In this document: one piece after another, positions 36,045-46,421 of the stretch
Layout of the letters: each line of letters starts with the position of its first letter
How positions within the stretch are numbered: position 1 is the stretch's first letter
Source: Planctomycetota bacterium
GTDB lineage: Bacteria > Planctomycetota > Phycisphaerae > WQYP01
Assembly (NCBI GenBank): GCA_021819825.1
Contig: JAKAEZ010000001.1
Coordinates: forward strand, 159,218-223,217
Length of the DNA: 64,000 bases
Direction of reading: 5' to 3'
Notes under the pieces: generated by a model
What the model was told of the DNA's origin: nothing
The model's database searches: none
The model's input: only the letters and a program-made list of their open reading frames with translations
Program-made: the position numbers and the translations under genes

Positions 36045-37373
36045 TCATCCGCCAACCACGTTCGGATGATCATCTAAGGTATGCTCTGCGTGCGGACCCG
36101 CGGAAGAATCGGCTGCGGGTGCCGCAGTGGTTCCGGCGACAAGTTTATTAGGCCGTTGAATTTTTGTTTTGCCGTTCAGGCACGCATCCATCTGACGCAA
36201 AGCCTGCTTGATACGCAATTCATTTTCCACCAGGGCGATGCGAACAAATCCTTCGCCGTTGTCGCCAAAGCCGCGACCCGGTGCCACCGCGACATCGGCT
36301 TGGTCCAGCAGTCGAAGAGAAAAATCAATGGTGCCTTGGCCGGCTAAATGTTTTTCTGAAACTTTGGCCCAGACAAACATGCTGGCGCGCGGGCACTGTA
36401 CATCCCATCCGATTTTCCGCAGGCCGGATACCAGAACATCCCGCCGCTTCTGATAAATTTCAGCTTGCTGACGGACAAATTCATCTCCGTTGCGCAAGGC
36501 CAGTATGCTGGCGATCTGTATGGGGGCAAAGTGGCCGTAGTCGTAATAACCTTTAATGGTTGATAGCGCCCGGACCATTTCACTGTTGCCGCAGCAGAAC
36601 CCCACACGCCAGCCGGCCATGTTGTAGGGCTTGCTCATGGTGGAGAATTCCACTCCCACTTCTTTGCCGCCGGCCGTGGCCAGAAACGACGGTGCCTGAT
36701 AACCGTCAAAGCAGGTTTCACCATACGCAAAATCACTAATTACCAACACATTGTATTGCCTGGCCAAGGCCACGGTCTGTTCATAAAACAGGCTATCCAC
36801 GGTCATAGCTGATGGATTGTGCGGATAATTAAGAATCAGCAGCTTGGGCCGAGGAAACAAGTTTTTCAGCACATGTTCAATACGCTGCAGAAACGCTTCA
36901 TCGTTTCCCAGTGGCACGCTGATCACATTACCACCGGCCAGAGCAACGGCATATACATGAATTGGATAGGCCGGATCACCCACCACCACGGTGTCCCCGG
37001 CCCCCAATAGAGCCAGCATCAAATGAGAGAAACCTTCTTTGGATCCGATGGTGGCGACCACTTCCGTTTCCGGATCCAGATCCACGCCATAGCGACGTTT
37101 GTATTTGCGGGCCACTTCGCGGCGCAGATTATACAAGCCGACGCTTACGGAGTAGCGATGATTGCGGGCATCATGGGCAGCCTCCGCGAGTTTATCAATG
37201 ACAAAAGGCGGTGATGGGTCAATAGGATTGCCCATGCCCAGATCAATCACGTCATGCCCCGCTTGTCTTTTGGCGGCTTTTAACGCGTTGATACGGGCGA
37301 ATAAATACGGGGGCAAACGCTTAATGCGCGTGGACACATCTATTGTAAAAGGTTTATCATTTCCGCCGGCCAT
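36045..37373 (-). CDS. Class I/II aminotransferase (AlaC/DapL-like)
   Basis: The 442-residue PLP enzyme has [37 protein letters not shown], the PHNPSA block and [20 protein letters not shown], in which the lysine binds PLP. It ends with [17 protein letters not shown] plus a 40-residue disordered tail. This is closest to the glutamate-pyruvate aminotransferase (AlaC/YfdZ) and LL-diaminopimelate aminotransferase group; the substrate is not certain. The start at 37373 has AGGAG seven bases upstream. Confidence 0.88.
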   Translation of the reverse strand: MAGGNDKPFTIDVSTRIKRLPPYLFARINALKAAKRQAGHDVIDLGMGNPIDPSPPFVIDKLAEAAHDARNHRYSVSVGLYNLRREVARKYKRRYGVDLDPETEVVATIGSKEGFSHLMLALLGAGDTVVVGDPAYPIHVYAVALAGGNVISVPLGNDEAFLQRIEHVLKNLFPRPKLLILNYPHNPSAMTVDSLFYEQTVALARQYNVLVISDFAYGETCFDGYQAPSFLATAGGKEVGVEFSTMSKPYNMAGWRVGFCCGNSEMVRALSTIKGYYDYGHFAPIQIASILALRNGDEFVRQQAEIYQKRRDVLVSGLRKIGWDVQCPRASMFVWAKVSEKHLAGQGTIDFSLRLLDQADVAVAPGRGFGDNGEGFVRIALVENELRIKQALRQMDACLNGKTKIQRPNKLVAGTTAAPAADSSAGPHAEHTLDDHPNVVGG

Positions 37374-37536
37374 CGTCCGGCTCCTCTCGTAATGCAACGC
37401 TCGGAAGCCCGATCGCCTTTCAGCAGACCGCGGCTTCAGAGAGTTTTATGTATTATAACCTATCATTGCCTGACGAGACCATGCCGTCAGGCAATCCGCA
37501 CACCCCACGGTCCGCCGCACGAAAATATCAAACCAT

Positions 37537-38673
37537 TTACTTGGCCGATTTTCCCTGCGGCTTAGTCGCGGCGGGTGCCGGCGCGTTAGCCTGCTGCGCT
37601 TTTTGCTCATTGCGCAGAGCCTGGGCCTGCTCGGCATACGCTTCACGCAGAGCGGCGAATTCCTGATTTAAAATCGGATTGGCAATGGTAATTTTGGACT
37701 GCGCCACCAAACGGTTTAATTCAATTTGTCCCCATTGCAATTCGCCTTGATTTAACAGATCCGCCTTCAGACCGGCCCGCACTTTTGAAAGCGGCACGGT
37801 ACTGGCCGGGACTTTTTTCACCAACCACAGCAGATGCAGCGTGCCGTTAATGGGCACAGCGGCGGACAGCACATTAGGTTGAAGTTCTCTGGCGGTGTCC
37901 AAGAGAATTTGTGGAAGGGCTTTGTCTTCCAGGGGAATAACTTCCAGGCCGCCATTGGCAGCATTTTGCGTATTAATGCTGTGCTGCTGCGCTACCACCG
38001 CAGGATTTTCATGTTTGTCCATGATTAAATGGCGAACCGTTGCGGCGTCATCAAAGGAGTTAACCACAATATCCCGCACTTCCACCTTGGGGCCGAAGTT
38101 GGTTTTGTAAGCCAGCTTCACGTCGGCATCGGTGATATGCACATGTCCTTTGGCCAGAGCCAGCATATAGGTTGTTCGGGCCAGGGCCATGCGGAATTCC
38201 GCCAGCGATTCGCCCTTGCGGGCCAACAATTTTTCGAGGACAGGAATCCGTTGTTTGGCGGGAATGTGCTGGGCCGCGAGTTGATTGAGCACCCCTTGTT
38301 CGGCGGCATCAATCTGCGCGTTACCCACATGCAGGCCGGCCTTGACGCAAGCCTGCTTCAACACGGTGAGCTGAATCCATTTTTCCAGCAATCCCAGACC
38401 GTTGAGACGCAGCAGCGAATTGAGAAAATGTTCTTTGCTTAAAGCCACACCGTTGACCATGGCCACCGCCGGATTGCCCGGAGCCGGGGATCGCGGCATG
38501 AGCACATCCTGATTCAGCACAGGTAAATGTGCTTTTACTGGTTTAAGTCCCGTGGAGGGTGTGGTGGGAAGCGTTACCGCGGCGGAAATATTTCCGGCGA
38601 TGACACCCATAGAGATTCCAACCGCTAATGCGGTCGCCAATGAGAGTTTTCCGATGAGGTTCTGTCGCGTCAC
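37537..38673 (-). CDS. Exported parvulin/SurA-like peptidyl-prolyl isomerase
   Basis: The 378-residue protein has a signal peptide (QNLIGKLSLATALAVGISMG). A SurA-type N-terminal chaperone domain follows (VNGVALSKEHFLNSLLRL to ALAKGHVHITDADVKLAYKT), then a rotamase-like domain (VEVRDIVVNSFDDAATVRHL ... NGGLEVIPLEDKALPQI) and an alanine- and proline-rich tail. It probably assists folding of exported or outer membrane proteins. The GTG at 38673 has AGGAG six bases upstream; the frame extends to a TTG at 38736 without a site. It precedes, in genome order, the aminotransferase by 164 bp but is probably a separate unit. Confidence 0.8.
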   Translation of the reverse strand: MTRQNLIGKLSLATALAVGISMGVIAGNISAAVTLPTTPSTGLKPVKAHLPVLNQDVLMPRSPAPGNPAVAMVNGVALSKEHFLNSLLRLNGLGLLEKWIQLTVLKQACVKAGLHVGNAQIDAAEQGVLNQLAAQHIPAKQRIPVLEKLLARKGESLAEFRMALARTTYMLALAKGHVHITDADVKLAYKTNFGPKVEVRDIVVNSFDDAATVRHLIMDKHENPAVVAQQHSINTQNAANGGLEVIPLEDKALPQILLDTARELQPNVLSAAVPINGTLHLLWLVKKVPASTVPLSKVRAGLKADLLNQGELQWGQIELNRLVAQSKITIANPILNQEFAALREAYAEQAQALRNEQKAQQANAPAPAATKPQGKSAK

Positions 38674-38790
38674 GCGAATCTCCTGTAAAGGGTCATGGTT
38701 CAGTACGTCCAAACCAGTATTGTTATCGTACCGCAAGCTTTAGTTATACGCCAATAGGAACTGAAAAGTTTCAAATCGCCGATCACAGTA

Positions 38791-38819
38791 CCGGCCATTA
38801 CTCAGACAGCCTCCTGGCA
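38791..38819 (-). repeat. Half copy of the dispersed inverted-repeat sequence
   Basis: Read on the minus strand this is about 25 of 30 bases identical to the left side of the element at 19633-19661, including the CTGTCTGAGTAATGGCCGG core. It lies in a 457-bp gap (38674-39130) in which I see no gene and no clear promoter. Confidence 0.55.
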
Positions 38820-39130
38820 CTGTCAATCCTTCAAATGGCGAATGGTAGACCGCAATGCCTGAATTTTACCCGACAAAACCGCTTTTATGGGAGCCGAGGA
38901 AACTCTTTAATTTACCGGCATGAATCACCAAAGATTCTTCGGGCTTTTGCCGATACATATTGCCAGTGCTTGAGAGAATCAGATCGATCAGGCAGTGACT
39001 TATCGCCAAGCGTCCTATCAGCCAGCGCGGTAAGAACTTTGGTTTGACGTAGTTTTGTGTGTTCGATCGCTTTGCAGCGTTTTGAACAGTGTTTTTAGCC
39101 GCTTCGGCGGTATTTCGGGAGCCAGGGTAT

Positions 39131-39910
39131 ATGTTGTACGGTCATAACAATAACACGTTTCACAATCGTCGCGGCTTTACACTCATTGAGCTGCTGGTGG
39201 TCTTGACGATCATCGCTCTGATGATTTCGCTGCTGCTGCCGGCTTTAAGCCGGGCACGGGGTCTGGCCCAGCGCGTACAGTGCGCGACAAATTTGCGATC
39301 TATCGGGCAGGCCATCTTGATTTATGCCGCCAATAATAACAATCAATATCCCTGTAATTCCGCGCTGGCCAAAACCGGCTTTGGACTTCCGTTTCTTGCA
39401 ATGACCAACGGGCAGCAGCAGAACGGACAAGCGGCACCGGCGGGCCTGGGTTTGCTGTATACGACACAAATGATTGATAATACCACCATGTTCTATTGCC
39501 CCCAGCCCGGCTACTACGGCCCCTATTGCAGCGTGAACGGCCAATACCTGCCGACGCTGGTTAAAAACGGTGGAACCATTAACTGGGGCAGCGTAGCGTA
39601 TGGCTACTGCTATTACTATCAGATTCGGCAATCGCAGTTCGGCGGAAGTCCGGCGAATTTCAACCCCATTGAATTTACACAAACCCCGCAGGATTCCAGT
39701 TCCACTGTGTTGGCCAGTGATCTTACGGTTAATCTGGCAGGCAACTGGACTTGGCCTGGACCTTTGCCGGCATCTAATCACAGCTTGTCCGCCGGTGGGC
39801 AGCCGGATGGCGGAAACACGCTCTATAACGACGGATCAGTGAGCTGGAAAAATCTTGGTCAGATGCATGTCGGATACTCATGGCTGGGACTGATGAACTT
39901 CTACCAGTAA
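39131..39910 (+). CDS. Type IV prepilin-like (pseudopilin) protein
   Basis: The 259-residue protein has the prepilin cleavage and methylation site [20 protein letters not shown] followed by [11 protein letters not shown], the standard class III signal. The rest is a glycine-, asparagine- and tyrosine-rich head ending in [14 protein letters not shown], the X9-DG-type end of planctomycete DUF1559-like pseudopilins. It is probably cleaved by a prepilin peptidase and used in a type II secretion-like or pilus machine or at the cell surface. ATG 39131 is used because GGGAG is upstream; a start at 39089 is possible. Confidence 0.85.
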   Translation: MLYGHNNNTFHNRRGFTLIELLVVLTIIALMISLLLPALSRARGLAQRVQCATNLRSIGQAILIYAANNNNQYPCNSALAKTGFGLPFLAMTNGQQQNGQAAPAGLGLLYTTQMIDNTTMFYCPQPGYYGPYCSVNGQYLPTLVKNGGTINWGSVAYGYCYYYQIRQSQFGGSPANFNPIEFTQTPQDSSSTVLASDLTVNLAGNWTWPGPLPASNHSLSAGGQPDGGNTLYNDGSVSWKNLGQMHVGYSWLGLMNFYQ

Positions 39911-40024
39911 GATAGCGGGAACGCGGTACCGGGTATTTTGCCCCTCCGCCAGCGCTGAAAAGATAATGAGTACTTTGTCAAATCCGTAAATTAGAGTTGC
40001 CGAAAAGAACAGCATCGCGGCTGG

Positions 40025-40486
40025 TTATGGAACAGGCTTGTTTGCCCCCATCGTTCGAGCATCCGCGGGCACTGAAAAATTTATAACAGCCTCGGCGGGC
40101 AATTTCTTGATGCGTGTGATGACCATTCGGTCGATAATCCAATTCACTTTATAGGTAAAGGCTATTTTGTCGCCTGTAGCAATACCATGAAGTGTTACCC
40201 CAGTCGCCAACTGATACGGCATGGTCATGGCCATCATGGGTTCAATTTTTCCGCTCATACCAACCCAATGGGCAATAGGCGGTACTTTAATAGAAACAGA
40301 TTCCGGCGACTCCCCCGGTACCGGCAACGCTTTGACAATGCCACGCAGATGGTAGGTGTAGGTAATCCCTGATTGCGTTGTAGAGCTTTGGGTTTTACGG
40401 GAATGCTTGGAAGCGCAACCGCCCATCAGAAGCGTTGCCGCGACCAGGGCCGTGATAAATAATTCAGCAGGAGCGGACTTTTTCAT
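40025..40486 (-). CDS. CusF-like copper-binding lipoprotein
   Basis: The 153-residue protein starts with a lipoprotein signal (ALVAATLLMGGC) and continues as a small beta-barrel: YHLRGIVKALPVPGE..., SGKIEPMMAMTMPYQLA, GIATGDKIAFTYKV and ITRIKKL. This resembles CusF/PF11604 domains, in which a methionine cluster (MMAMTMPY) helps bind Cu(I). The usual histidine is not evident, so metal binding is inferred. The start at 40486 has AAAGGG eight bases upstream. Confidence 0.75.
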   Translation of the reverse strand: MKKSAPAELFITALVAATLLMGGCASKHSRKTQSSTTQSGITYTYHLRGIVKALPVPGESPESVSIKVPPIAHWVGMSGKIEPMMAMTMPYQLATGVTLHGIATGDKIAFTYKVNWIIDRMVITRIKKLPAEAVINFSVPADARTMGANKPVP

Positions 40487-40683
40487 AAAGAAACCCTTTT
40501 TCTGTTCAATCCGGCACAAGCCTAGCCGTTGAGCGATACAGACCCAACTGACGACAGCCAGAACAAATTATATTCATGATGAAGTTTTTTTCTTTTTTTT
40601 GCTTTATAATCTACGGTCAAACGATTAAAGTGCGGGTGCAGCGGACGGGTCCGCGCCACGATCAAGCATAGGAGATCAGCATC

Positions 40684-42165
40684 ATGGCGGAAAAACTCAA
40701 CGGCAATGTCACAGCGTTTCTCAGTGAGCCATTAGCACATTACATCGGCGGCAAGTGGTTGCATAGCGCCGATGGCGCTGTGGACAAGGTGATCAATCCA
40801 TCGGATGGCACAGTAATTGCGCAAGTTGCCATGGCGTCCGCCCATGAGGTGGATGCCGCCGCTAATGCCGCACATGGAGCTTTTCCAGCGTGGGCTGCGA
40901 CGCCGGCTAATCAGCGTAGCGTGCTGCTGCACCGATTGGCTGACAGCATTGAGAAGCACGCCAAAGATTTAGCTCAATTGGAATCTCTGGATGTGGGCAA
41001 GGCCATTGTTAATAGCGAGGCATTTGACATTCCGTTCGGCGTTGAGGGCATACGCTACTTTGCCGATCTGGCCCTGCATGCGCATTATGATATTCCCCTG
41101 GCGGTCAAACACATTGAAGCACGCATCCATCGGGTGCCTTACGGTGCCTGTGGCTTTATCTTCCCATGGAATTTTCCTTATGACCTGCTGATCTGGGGCA
41201 TCATGCCCGCGTTAGCGGCGGGCAATACGGTCGTGGTGAAACCGTCGGAAGTGACGCCGTTAAGTACGTTGTATGTATGCAAACTGGCGGCGGAAGTCGG
41301 CTTTCCGGCGGGCGTGATTAACGTGGTCAACGGCACCGGATCTCAGGCGGGAGCCATGCTCACTGCCCATCCATTGATCAAACGCATGTCTTTTACAGGC
41401 TCGCCGACGGTGGGCAAGATCATCGGCGAAACCTGCGGGCGGAATTTGGTGCCCTGCAAGCTGGAACTTGGCGGCAAGGGAGCTGCGGTTATTTTTGATG
41501 ACGTGGACATAGATGCAACGGCCCAACAGCTCGCGGCGGCCATTACACTCAATACGGGGCAGGTATGCTGCACAGCCACACGCTGGATTATCCATGAGAG
41601 AATTCATGACCAACTGTTAAGCAAAGCTGTGGAAATTCTGAAAAACACACGCATCGGCCCGGCCCTTGATCGCAACACGCAAATGGGGCCGCTGGTAAGT
41701 AAAGTCCAGTTAGAGCGGGTGAATCGATATGTGGAAAACGGAAAAAAGCAGGGCGCAGTGGCCATTCTGGAGCCGCAGACGTTGCGGATCAGTGGGCATG
41801 AAGGCGGTTATTACGTCAGCCCCAGTCTTCTGACCGGTTCAAGTGACAATGTATGCTGCCGTGAAGAAATCTTCGGTCCTAGCGCCTACGCCTTAAAATT
41901 CCGTGATGAAGATGCTGCGATTCAGCAGGTCAATAGCCTGTCTTATGGATTGGCCAATAGCGTGTGGAGCCGGGATTTACAACGCGCCAACCGCGTGGCG
42001 GAGCGGATGGTTGCCGGCAATAGCTGGATCAACGCGCACAATGTATTCGCGTATGGCCTGCCGTATGGCGGGGCTAATTTAAGCGGCATGGGCGGCGGCG
42101 TAAACAGCCCTGAGACGTTCCAGGATTATCTGCGCTCACAAACCATTGCCCGACCCCTGTCGTGA
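40684..42165 (+). CDS. Aldehyde dehydrogenase (NAD(P)+), betaine aldehyde dehydrogenase-like
   Basis: The 493-residue enzyme has IFPWNFPYDLLIWGIMPALA, the cofactor turn FTGSPTVGK, the general base in LELGGKGAAVIFDD, and catalytic Cys295 in NTGQVCCTATR, followed by ReSTE-type EEIFGPSAYALKF. It oxidises an aldehyde to the acid; similarity to BetB-like enzymes suggests amino- or hydroxy-aldehydes. AGGAGATC lies upstream and a perfect TATAAT at 40605-40610 without a good -35. It stands alone. Confidence 0.92.
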   Translation: MAEKLNGNVTAFLSEPLAHYIGGKWLHSADGAVDKVINPSDGTVIAQVAMASAHEVDAAANAAHGAFPAWAATPANQRSVLLHRLADSIEKHAKDLAQLESLDVGKAIVNSEAFDIPFGVEGIRYFADLALHAHYDIPLAVKHIEARIHRVPYGACGFIFPWNFPYDLLIWGIMPALAAGNTVVVKPSEVTPLSTLYVCKLAAEVGFPAGVINVVNGTGSQAGAMLTAHPLIKRMSFTGSPTVGKIIGETCGRNLVPCKLELGGKGAAVIFDDVDIDATAQQLAAAITLNTGQVCCTATRWIIHERIHDQLLSKAVEILKNTRIGPALDRNTQMGPLVSKVQLERVNRYVENGKKQGAVAILEPQTLRISGHEGGYYVSPSLLTGSSDNVCCREEIFGPSAYALKFRDEDAAIQQVNSLSYGLANSVWSRDLQRANRVAERMVAGNSWINAHNVFAYGLPYGGANLSGMGGGVNSPETFQDYLRSQTIARPLS

Positions 42166-42393
42166 AAGCCGGCCAAACTTTTGGCGATTAATTGCGCCGG
42201 CTCTTGGCACTATGCTGTTTGCAGTATTTCCCGGCGTGATTGTTGGCGGCGTGGGGGCGTGGCGGCATGGTGTTGTTGTTTTGCCCGATAGATATTACTA
42301 TTCCGGATAATCGTTTTACACGGTCGACCGGGAATTGCCGTCGGCCGCGATGGAATGTTGAATAGTGAGAACCCTTTACCAGGAAATAAAAGC

Positions 42394-43554
42394 ATGAAAG
42401 CCATCGTGCATCGTCAAGCTCTCGTTGAAGTACTCGCCTTAGCCTGCAGCGTGGTGCCCACGCGTTCACCCAAACCGGTCCTGTCATGCGTGCGGATCAG
42501 CACCGTGTCCAATGGCCGGGACAAAGCGGTTCGACTGGTCACAACCGATCTGGAAATGACCTTGGAGACCACGATTTCTCAGGTGGAAATAAGCCAGGAA
42601 GGCACGGTTCTGCTGCCGGCGGGAAAACTAAGCGAAATTGTCAACAACTCGCCGGATGAAACCATTACACTGGATACGGAAGGCGAAAAAGCGACGATCA
42701 AAGGATCGGACAGCACCTTTACGCTTCTGGGATTTAATCCCGAGGAGTTCCCCCCGGTCAGCGGCTTTGAAGGCGACCCCGATTTTTCCATCACCGCCGG
42801 CGCGTTGAAAGACATGCTTGATCGGACGCGCTTCGCGGCCGCGCGGGAAATGAGCCGCTACGCCATTAATGGCGTGTTGTTTGAACGCAAGGGTAAAAAA
42901 TTATCGCTCGTGGCTACCGATGGACATCGGTTGTCCCAAACCCGTGATGAAACCCATGGCGGGGAAAGCAAAGATGTATCGGCAGTGGTGCCAATCAAGG
43001 CGCTGGTATTGCTTGAACGGTTGCTGACCACCCGGGAAAGTACCGTTGAATTGCAATTCCGCGAGAACAAGATTTTCGGGCGCGTCATCCCGGCGGAGGT
43101 ACCGGCCGAAGGAGACAAGCCCAAGGCCGAGGTACAGCCCAGCGCCACATTCAGCGCGTTGCTGGTGGAGGGTGCATTTCCTCCATATCAGGATGTGATT
43201 CCCAAAGATTGCGACCGTAAGACCAGCTTGAATCGAGATCGGTTGCAAAGCGCGGTGCGCCGCGCCGCGTTGTTGACCAACGATGATTCGCGATCGGTAA
43301 GACTTAATTTTGCCGCGAAAGTACTGACTATTTCCGGCCGCTCGCCTGATGTAGGCGAAGCCAAGGTGGAAATGCCGATTGAGTTTTCCGGTGATTCTCT
43401 GGATGTAGGCTTTAATCCGCAATATCTCCTCGACGCTTTGAAAGTGGCCCCCACCGATGAAGTCACGCTGGAACTCAAATCCGCAGCCAAGCCGGGGCTG
43501 CTTCGCGCCGGCCCAAACTTTCTGTATGTCATAATGCCGGTTAATTTGGCGTAA
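42394..43554 (+). CDS. dnaN: DNA polymerase III beta sliding clamp
   Basis: The 386-residue clamp has the three repeated clamp domains: MKAIVHRQALVEVLALACSV, LVTTDLEMTLETTI, PAGKLSEIVNN, FAAAREMSRYAINGVLFE, LVATDGHRLSQT, and the C-terminal YVIMPVNLA. It tethers the replicative polymerase to DNA. The start at 42394 has AGGAA eight bases upstream. dnaA, recF and gyrB, which often follow dnaN at the origin, are not present in the window, so this is a separated dnaN. Confidence 0.97.
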   Translation: MKAIVHRQALVEVLALACSVVPTRSPKPVLSCVRISTVSNGRDKAVRLVTTDLEMTLETTISQVEISQEGTVLLPAGKLSEIVNNSPDETITLDTEGEKATIKGSDSTFTLLGFNPEEFPPVSGFEGDPDFSITAGALKDMLDRTRFAAAREMSRYAINGVLFERKGKKLSLVATDGHRLSQTRDETHGGESKDVSAVVPIKALVLLERLLTTRESTVELQFRENKIFGRVIPAEVPAEGDKPKAEVQPSATFSALLVEGAFPPYQDVIPKDCDRKTSLNRDRLQSAVRRAALLTNDDSRSVRLNFAAKVLTISGRSPDVGEAKVEMPIEFSGDSLDVGFNPQYLLDALKVAPTDEVTLELKSAAKPGLLRAGPNFLYVIMPVNLA

Positions 43555-43797
43555 GCGGTTTACCGGCGAACTAAAAGTGCTGACGGTTCACTTATGCGCA
43601 AGCCCGAGGCGAACGATCATCGCCGGTCCGGAGAAAGACCTTTGGGAGTCGGCTATCGCCTCGTTTACAGTTCGCGATTTTCCCGACATCCGCAGGCTGC
43701 CGGAATGACGTGCTCTTACGCCAACACCTATGGGGCCTGCTTGGGCAACCCGAACTGCGGTAAATGGCTGCCGGGATGGAGGCCCAAGGGGTAAAAA

Positions 43798-44022
43798 CTA
43801 GCTGTGTCCGCGTTTTGGTTCGGTGGATGAAATTTCTGGGCACACCTTCGCGAGGGATTCCTTTTTGAAGCTGCGTGTACTCTGGCCCATCTCGCGACAG
43901 GCTAGATCTAAATATGTCGCATTTATTAAATTCTCCGCTTGCGCCTTTTTCAGGGACTGCTGCAAGTGCGCCAGCCGCTTTTGCAATGCACCAATCTGAT
44001 CTTGTTCATCCGGCTTTTTCAT
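43798..44022 (-). CDS. Small coiled-coil protein, possibly a transposase OrfA remnant
   Basis: The 74-residue protein is mostly one coiled coil (IGALQKRLAHLQQSLKKAQA) followed by INATYLDLACREMGQSTRSFKKE. This resembles the C-terminal ends of IS3-type OrfA proteins as I remember them, but no OrfB follows. AGGTGG lies a few bases before the ATG at 44022. It could also be a stand-alone small gene. Confidence 0.4.
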   Translation of the reverse strand: MKKPDEQDQIGALQKRLAHLQQSLKKAQAENLINATYLDLACREMGQSTRSFKKESLAKVCPEISSTEPKRGHS

Positions 44023-44103
44023 TCGTACCACCTTTTCCTGTAAACGTATAACCTGTAACCTAACCCCCCTGCTGGCAACGTTCACACTCGGGCGGAGTTG
44101 CTT

Positions 44104-45213
44104 TTACGATTGGGTAGGCGGCAACGGTGGCGGCTGGAGGGGCAGAAGGGCTTTAATTTCATCCACGGTTTCCGCGGCAGCCCAGTTTGCCATGCCGTTT
44201 TTCCATACCAGGGTGCCGGGCTTGATGTCACCGGATTTTATTTTGCCGGCCAGTGTGGTCAGGTCAAACGGGCCGGCCTGTGTCCCATTAATGGCTACAA
44301 AATAGGAGGATGTTTTGGGCACGGGGGGTGGTGTGCCTACGGCGGAATTCATCGCTGATCCCATTTGATTGCCCATGACCATGCCCATGCCAACGCCGGC
44401 ACCCATTCCGGCCCCCATACCGGCGAATCCGGATGGATTGCTAGCGGCTTCAGGGATTGCGGTAGCAACCTGAAAACGGGTGTACTGATTCATGTCGCCA
44501 AGAACACCCATTTTGGTGCGGGTATCCATGGCCTGCTCGACTTCGGGCGGCAGAGAAATATTTTCAATATAGAAAAGCGTTAATTCTATTCCAAGTGTGG
44601 CCAGATCGGTCTTAATTTTTTCCAGGGCCAGCTTGCTTAGTTTGTCATAGTTACCCGCCAACTCCAAGGCGGGAATGTGCGATTCGCCGAGTGTATCAGT
44701 AAAGCGGCTGACAATTGTATCGCGAATTTGTCCGGAAACTTGAACCGTTTCCAGCGCGGGATTGGTGGCTATCTGCTGGCGCAGAAAGACGGCAGGATCG
44801 CTGACGTGCATGGCGTAGGTGCCAAAGCCGCGGATTCGCACGACACCAAATTCCGCATCGCGGAGCATAATCGGGTTGGGTGTACCCCATTTTAGATCGG
44901 TAAATTGCCGGGTGGCAATGAAGTACACTTCGGCTCTGAAGGGAGAGTCAAAGCCATACTTCCATCCTTTGAGAGTGGATAATATAGGCATATTTTCAGT
45001 GGAAAGGGTGTACATGCCGGGACCAAATACGTCGGCGAGTTTGCCTTCGTTGACAAATGCGGCGGTCTGCCCTTCGCGCACGGTCAACTTGGCTCCCATT
45101 TTAATTTCATTGTTATACCGCTCAAAGCGGAAGGCGAGAAAATCACTGCCGGCGGGTTCTGTCCATTGAATAATATCAATGAATTCACCACGAACTTTTT
45201 GGAATAGAGACAT
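44104..45213 (-). CDS. SPFH-domain protein with C-terminal GYF_2 domain
   Basis: The 369-residue protein begins with an SPFH/band 7-like 'virion core' domain (MSLFQKVRGEFIDIIQWTE, GAKLTVREGQTAAFVNEGKL, GIELTLFYIENISLPPEVEQ). A glycine/methionine-rich linker (about 265-310, GMGAGMGAGVGMGMVMG) leads to a C-terminal GYF_2 domain (SYFVAINGTQAGPFDLTTL ... WKNGMANWAAAETV). SPFH proteins form membrane-linked oligomers; GYF domains bind proline-rich peptides. The role here is unknown. The start has AGGAG eight bases upstream. Confidence 0.85.
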   Translation of the reverse strand: MSLFQKVRGEFIDIIQWTEPAGSDFLAFRFERYNNEIKMGAKLTVREGQTAAFVNEGKLADVFGPGMYTLSTENMPILSTLKGWKYGFDSPFRAEVYFIATRQFTDLKWGTPNPIMLRDAEFGVVRIRGFGTYAMHVSDPAVFLRQQIATNPALETVQVSGQIRDTIVSRFTDTLGESHIPALELAGNYDKLSKLALEKIKTDLATLGIELTLFYIENISLPPEVEQAMDTRTKMGVLGDMNQYTRFQVATAIPEAASNPSGFAGMGAGMGAGVGMGMVMGNQMGSAMNSAVGTPPPVPKTSSYFVAINGTQAGPFDLTTLAGKIKSGDIKPGTLVWKNGMANWAAAETVDEIKALLPLQPPPLPPTQS

Positions 45214-45364
45214 AATCTGTGCTCCTGAAAAAGTTGCATTCCCGTGGACCATCCGCGGTTGGGTTGACCACAAGATGTTGAAAGTCTAACGCGCCGTGGG
45301 GTCGGCCACAAATGCGATGGCCGATTCTACAGGTTACAGGTTGCGGGGCAAGAGCTATTTAAAC

Positions 45365-45398
45365 TTTGAAATTTCAAATTTGAGATTTGAGATTCCAG
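45365..45398. repeat. AT-rich palindromic repeat, copy 1
   Basis: The sequence contains TTTGAAATTTCAAATTTGAG and ends GATTCCAG. Its near-complement occurs at 52478-52510. It sits in the 302-bp gap between the SPFH gene and the transporter genes. Confidence 0.6.
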
Positions 45399-45515
45399 TC
45401 TTTAAGTCCTGATGAATCTTGAACGGTGTTGCTGTCAGGGGTTATGGATAATTTCATTGAATTACTACCCTAATAGGCCGGTGCACGTATACAATACGAG
45501 GGCGGATGAGTATCC

Positions 45516-46421
45516 GTGGCGACAAAGCGCCTGGGATTTTGGGCTTTTAGAGTAATTCCTATGGAACACAATCAGAGTTGGCCCATGCGGGCCGCCAACC
45601 CGATCATCGGATCTGTGGCAGCCATCGGTGCTTGGGCTATCCACGCCGTTCAGACAATGGGCGACTTTGGATGCTTTTTTCTTTCCATTGTCTACAGAAC
45701 ATTTACCGGCTTGAATCGCCGCACTATTCGCGAGCTGTTTATTCAGATGTATGAAATGGGCACGCTGTCGATTCCAGTGGTCATGCTGGGTGGTGGATTT
45801 ATTGGAGCGGTTCTGGCGGTGGAGGCTTATCCACAGTTTAAAGCGATCGGTGCGGGTAACCGTGTCGGATCGGTCATTGTTATCAGTGTGGTTAAACAGA
45901 TCGGCCCCGTGCTTACGGCGGTGATGCTTGCGGGACGCCTTGGCGGATCGATGACCGCGGAACTAGGGACCATGCGCGTCACAGAGCAAATTGACGCGCT
46001 GCGGGTTATGGCGGCCGATCCGGTGCGTACCTTGGTGGTGCCGCGGGTGCTGGCGTGCATTATTATGACTCCGGTACTGACCGTGTTTAGTGATTCGATC
46101 GGTATTTTGGGCGGCTGGCTTATTTCTGTCGGGGTTGAAGGCGTGCGAAATTATCCCTTCTGGCATTATGCTCAAACCGGCATGGATATGTTCACGGTTT
46201 ATGTCGGACTTATAAAGGCTTTTTTCTTCGGTTTGGTTATATCCACAATTGCCTGTTACAAAGGATTCCGTTGCGGTAACGGTGCCCAAGGCGTGGGCCG
46301 GGCCTGCACCGAAAGTTTTGTGGCCGGATTCTGCGTGATTCTGCTGGCCAATTTCATTCTAGCGGTGATGCTTAATAATATTTACGTCATGCTCTGGCCC
46401 AACCAACCCAGTATCCTGTGA
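45516..46421 (+). CDS. MlaE-type ABC transporter permease
   Basis: The 301-residue permease belongs to the MlaE family (phospholipid or mycobacterial MCE-type transport): YEMGTLSIPVVMLGGGFIGAV, GSVIVISVVKQIGPVLTAVM, GGSMTAELGTMRVTEQIDAL (the EQIDAL signature) and five or six membrane helices. It begins at GTG 45516 or ATG 45561; neither has a strong ribosome site. It overlaps the ATPase gene by four bases. It would move lipids between the membranes; an MCE (MlaD) protein is not next to it. Confidence 0.92.
   Translation: MATKRLGFWAFRVIPMEHNQSWPMRAANPIIGSVAAIGAWAIHAVQTMGDFGCFFLSIVYRTFTGLNRRTIRELFIQMYEMGTLSIPVVMLGGGFIGAVLAVEAYPQFKAIGAGNRVGSVIVISVVKQIGPVLTAVMLAGRLGGSMTAELGTMRVTEQIDALRVMAADPVRTLVVPRVLACIIMTPVLTVFSDSIGILGGWLISVGVEGVRNYPFWHYAQTGMDMFTVYVGLIKAFFFGLVISTIACYKGFRCGNGAQGVGRACTESFVAGFCVILLANFILAVMLNNIYVMLWPNQPSIL

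Noticed and set aside
40605..40610. Perfect TATAAT before the aldehyde dehydrogenase
   Set aside because: No -35 box at 16-18 bases upstream, so not listed as a promoter.
43594..43794. 66-codon frame after dnaN
   Set aside because: No ribosome site, an odd composition and no known relative; could be real but not supported.
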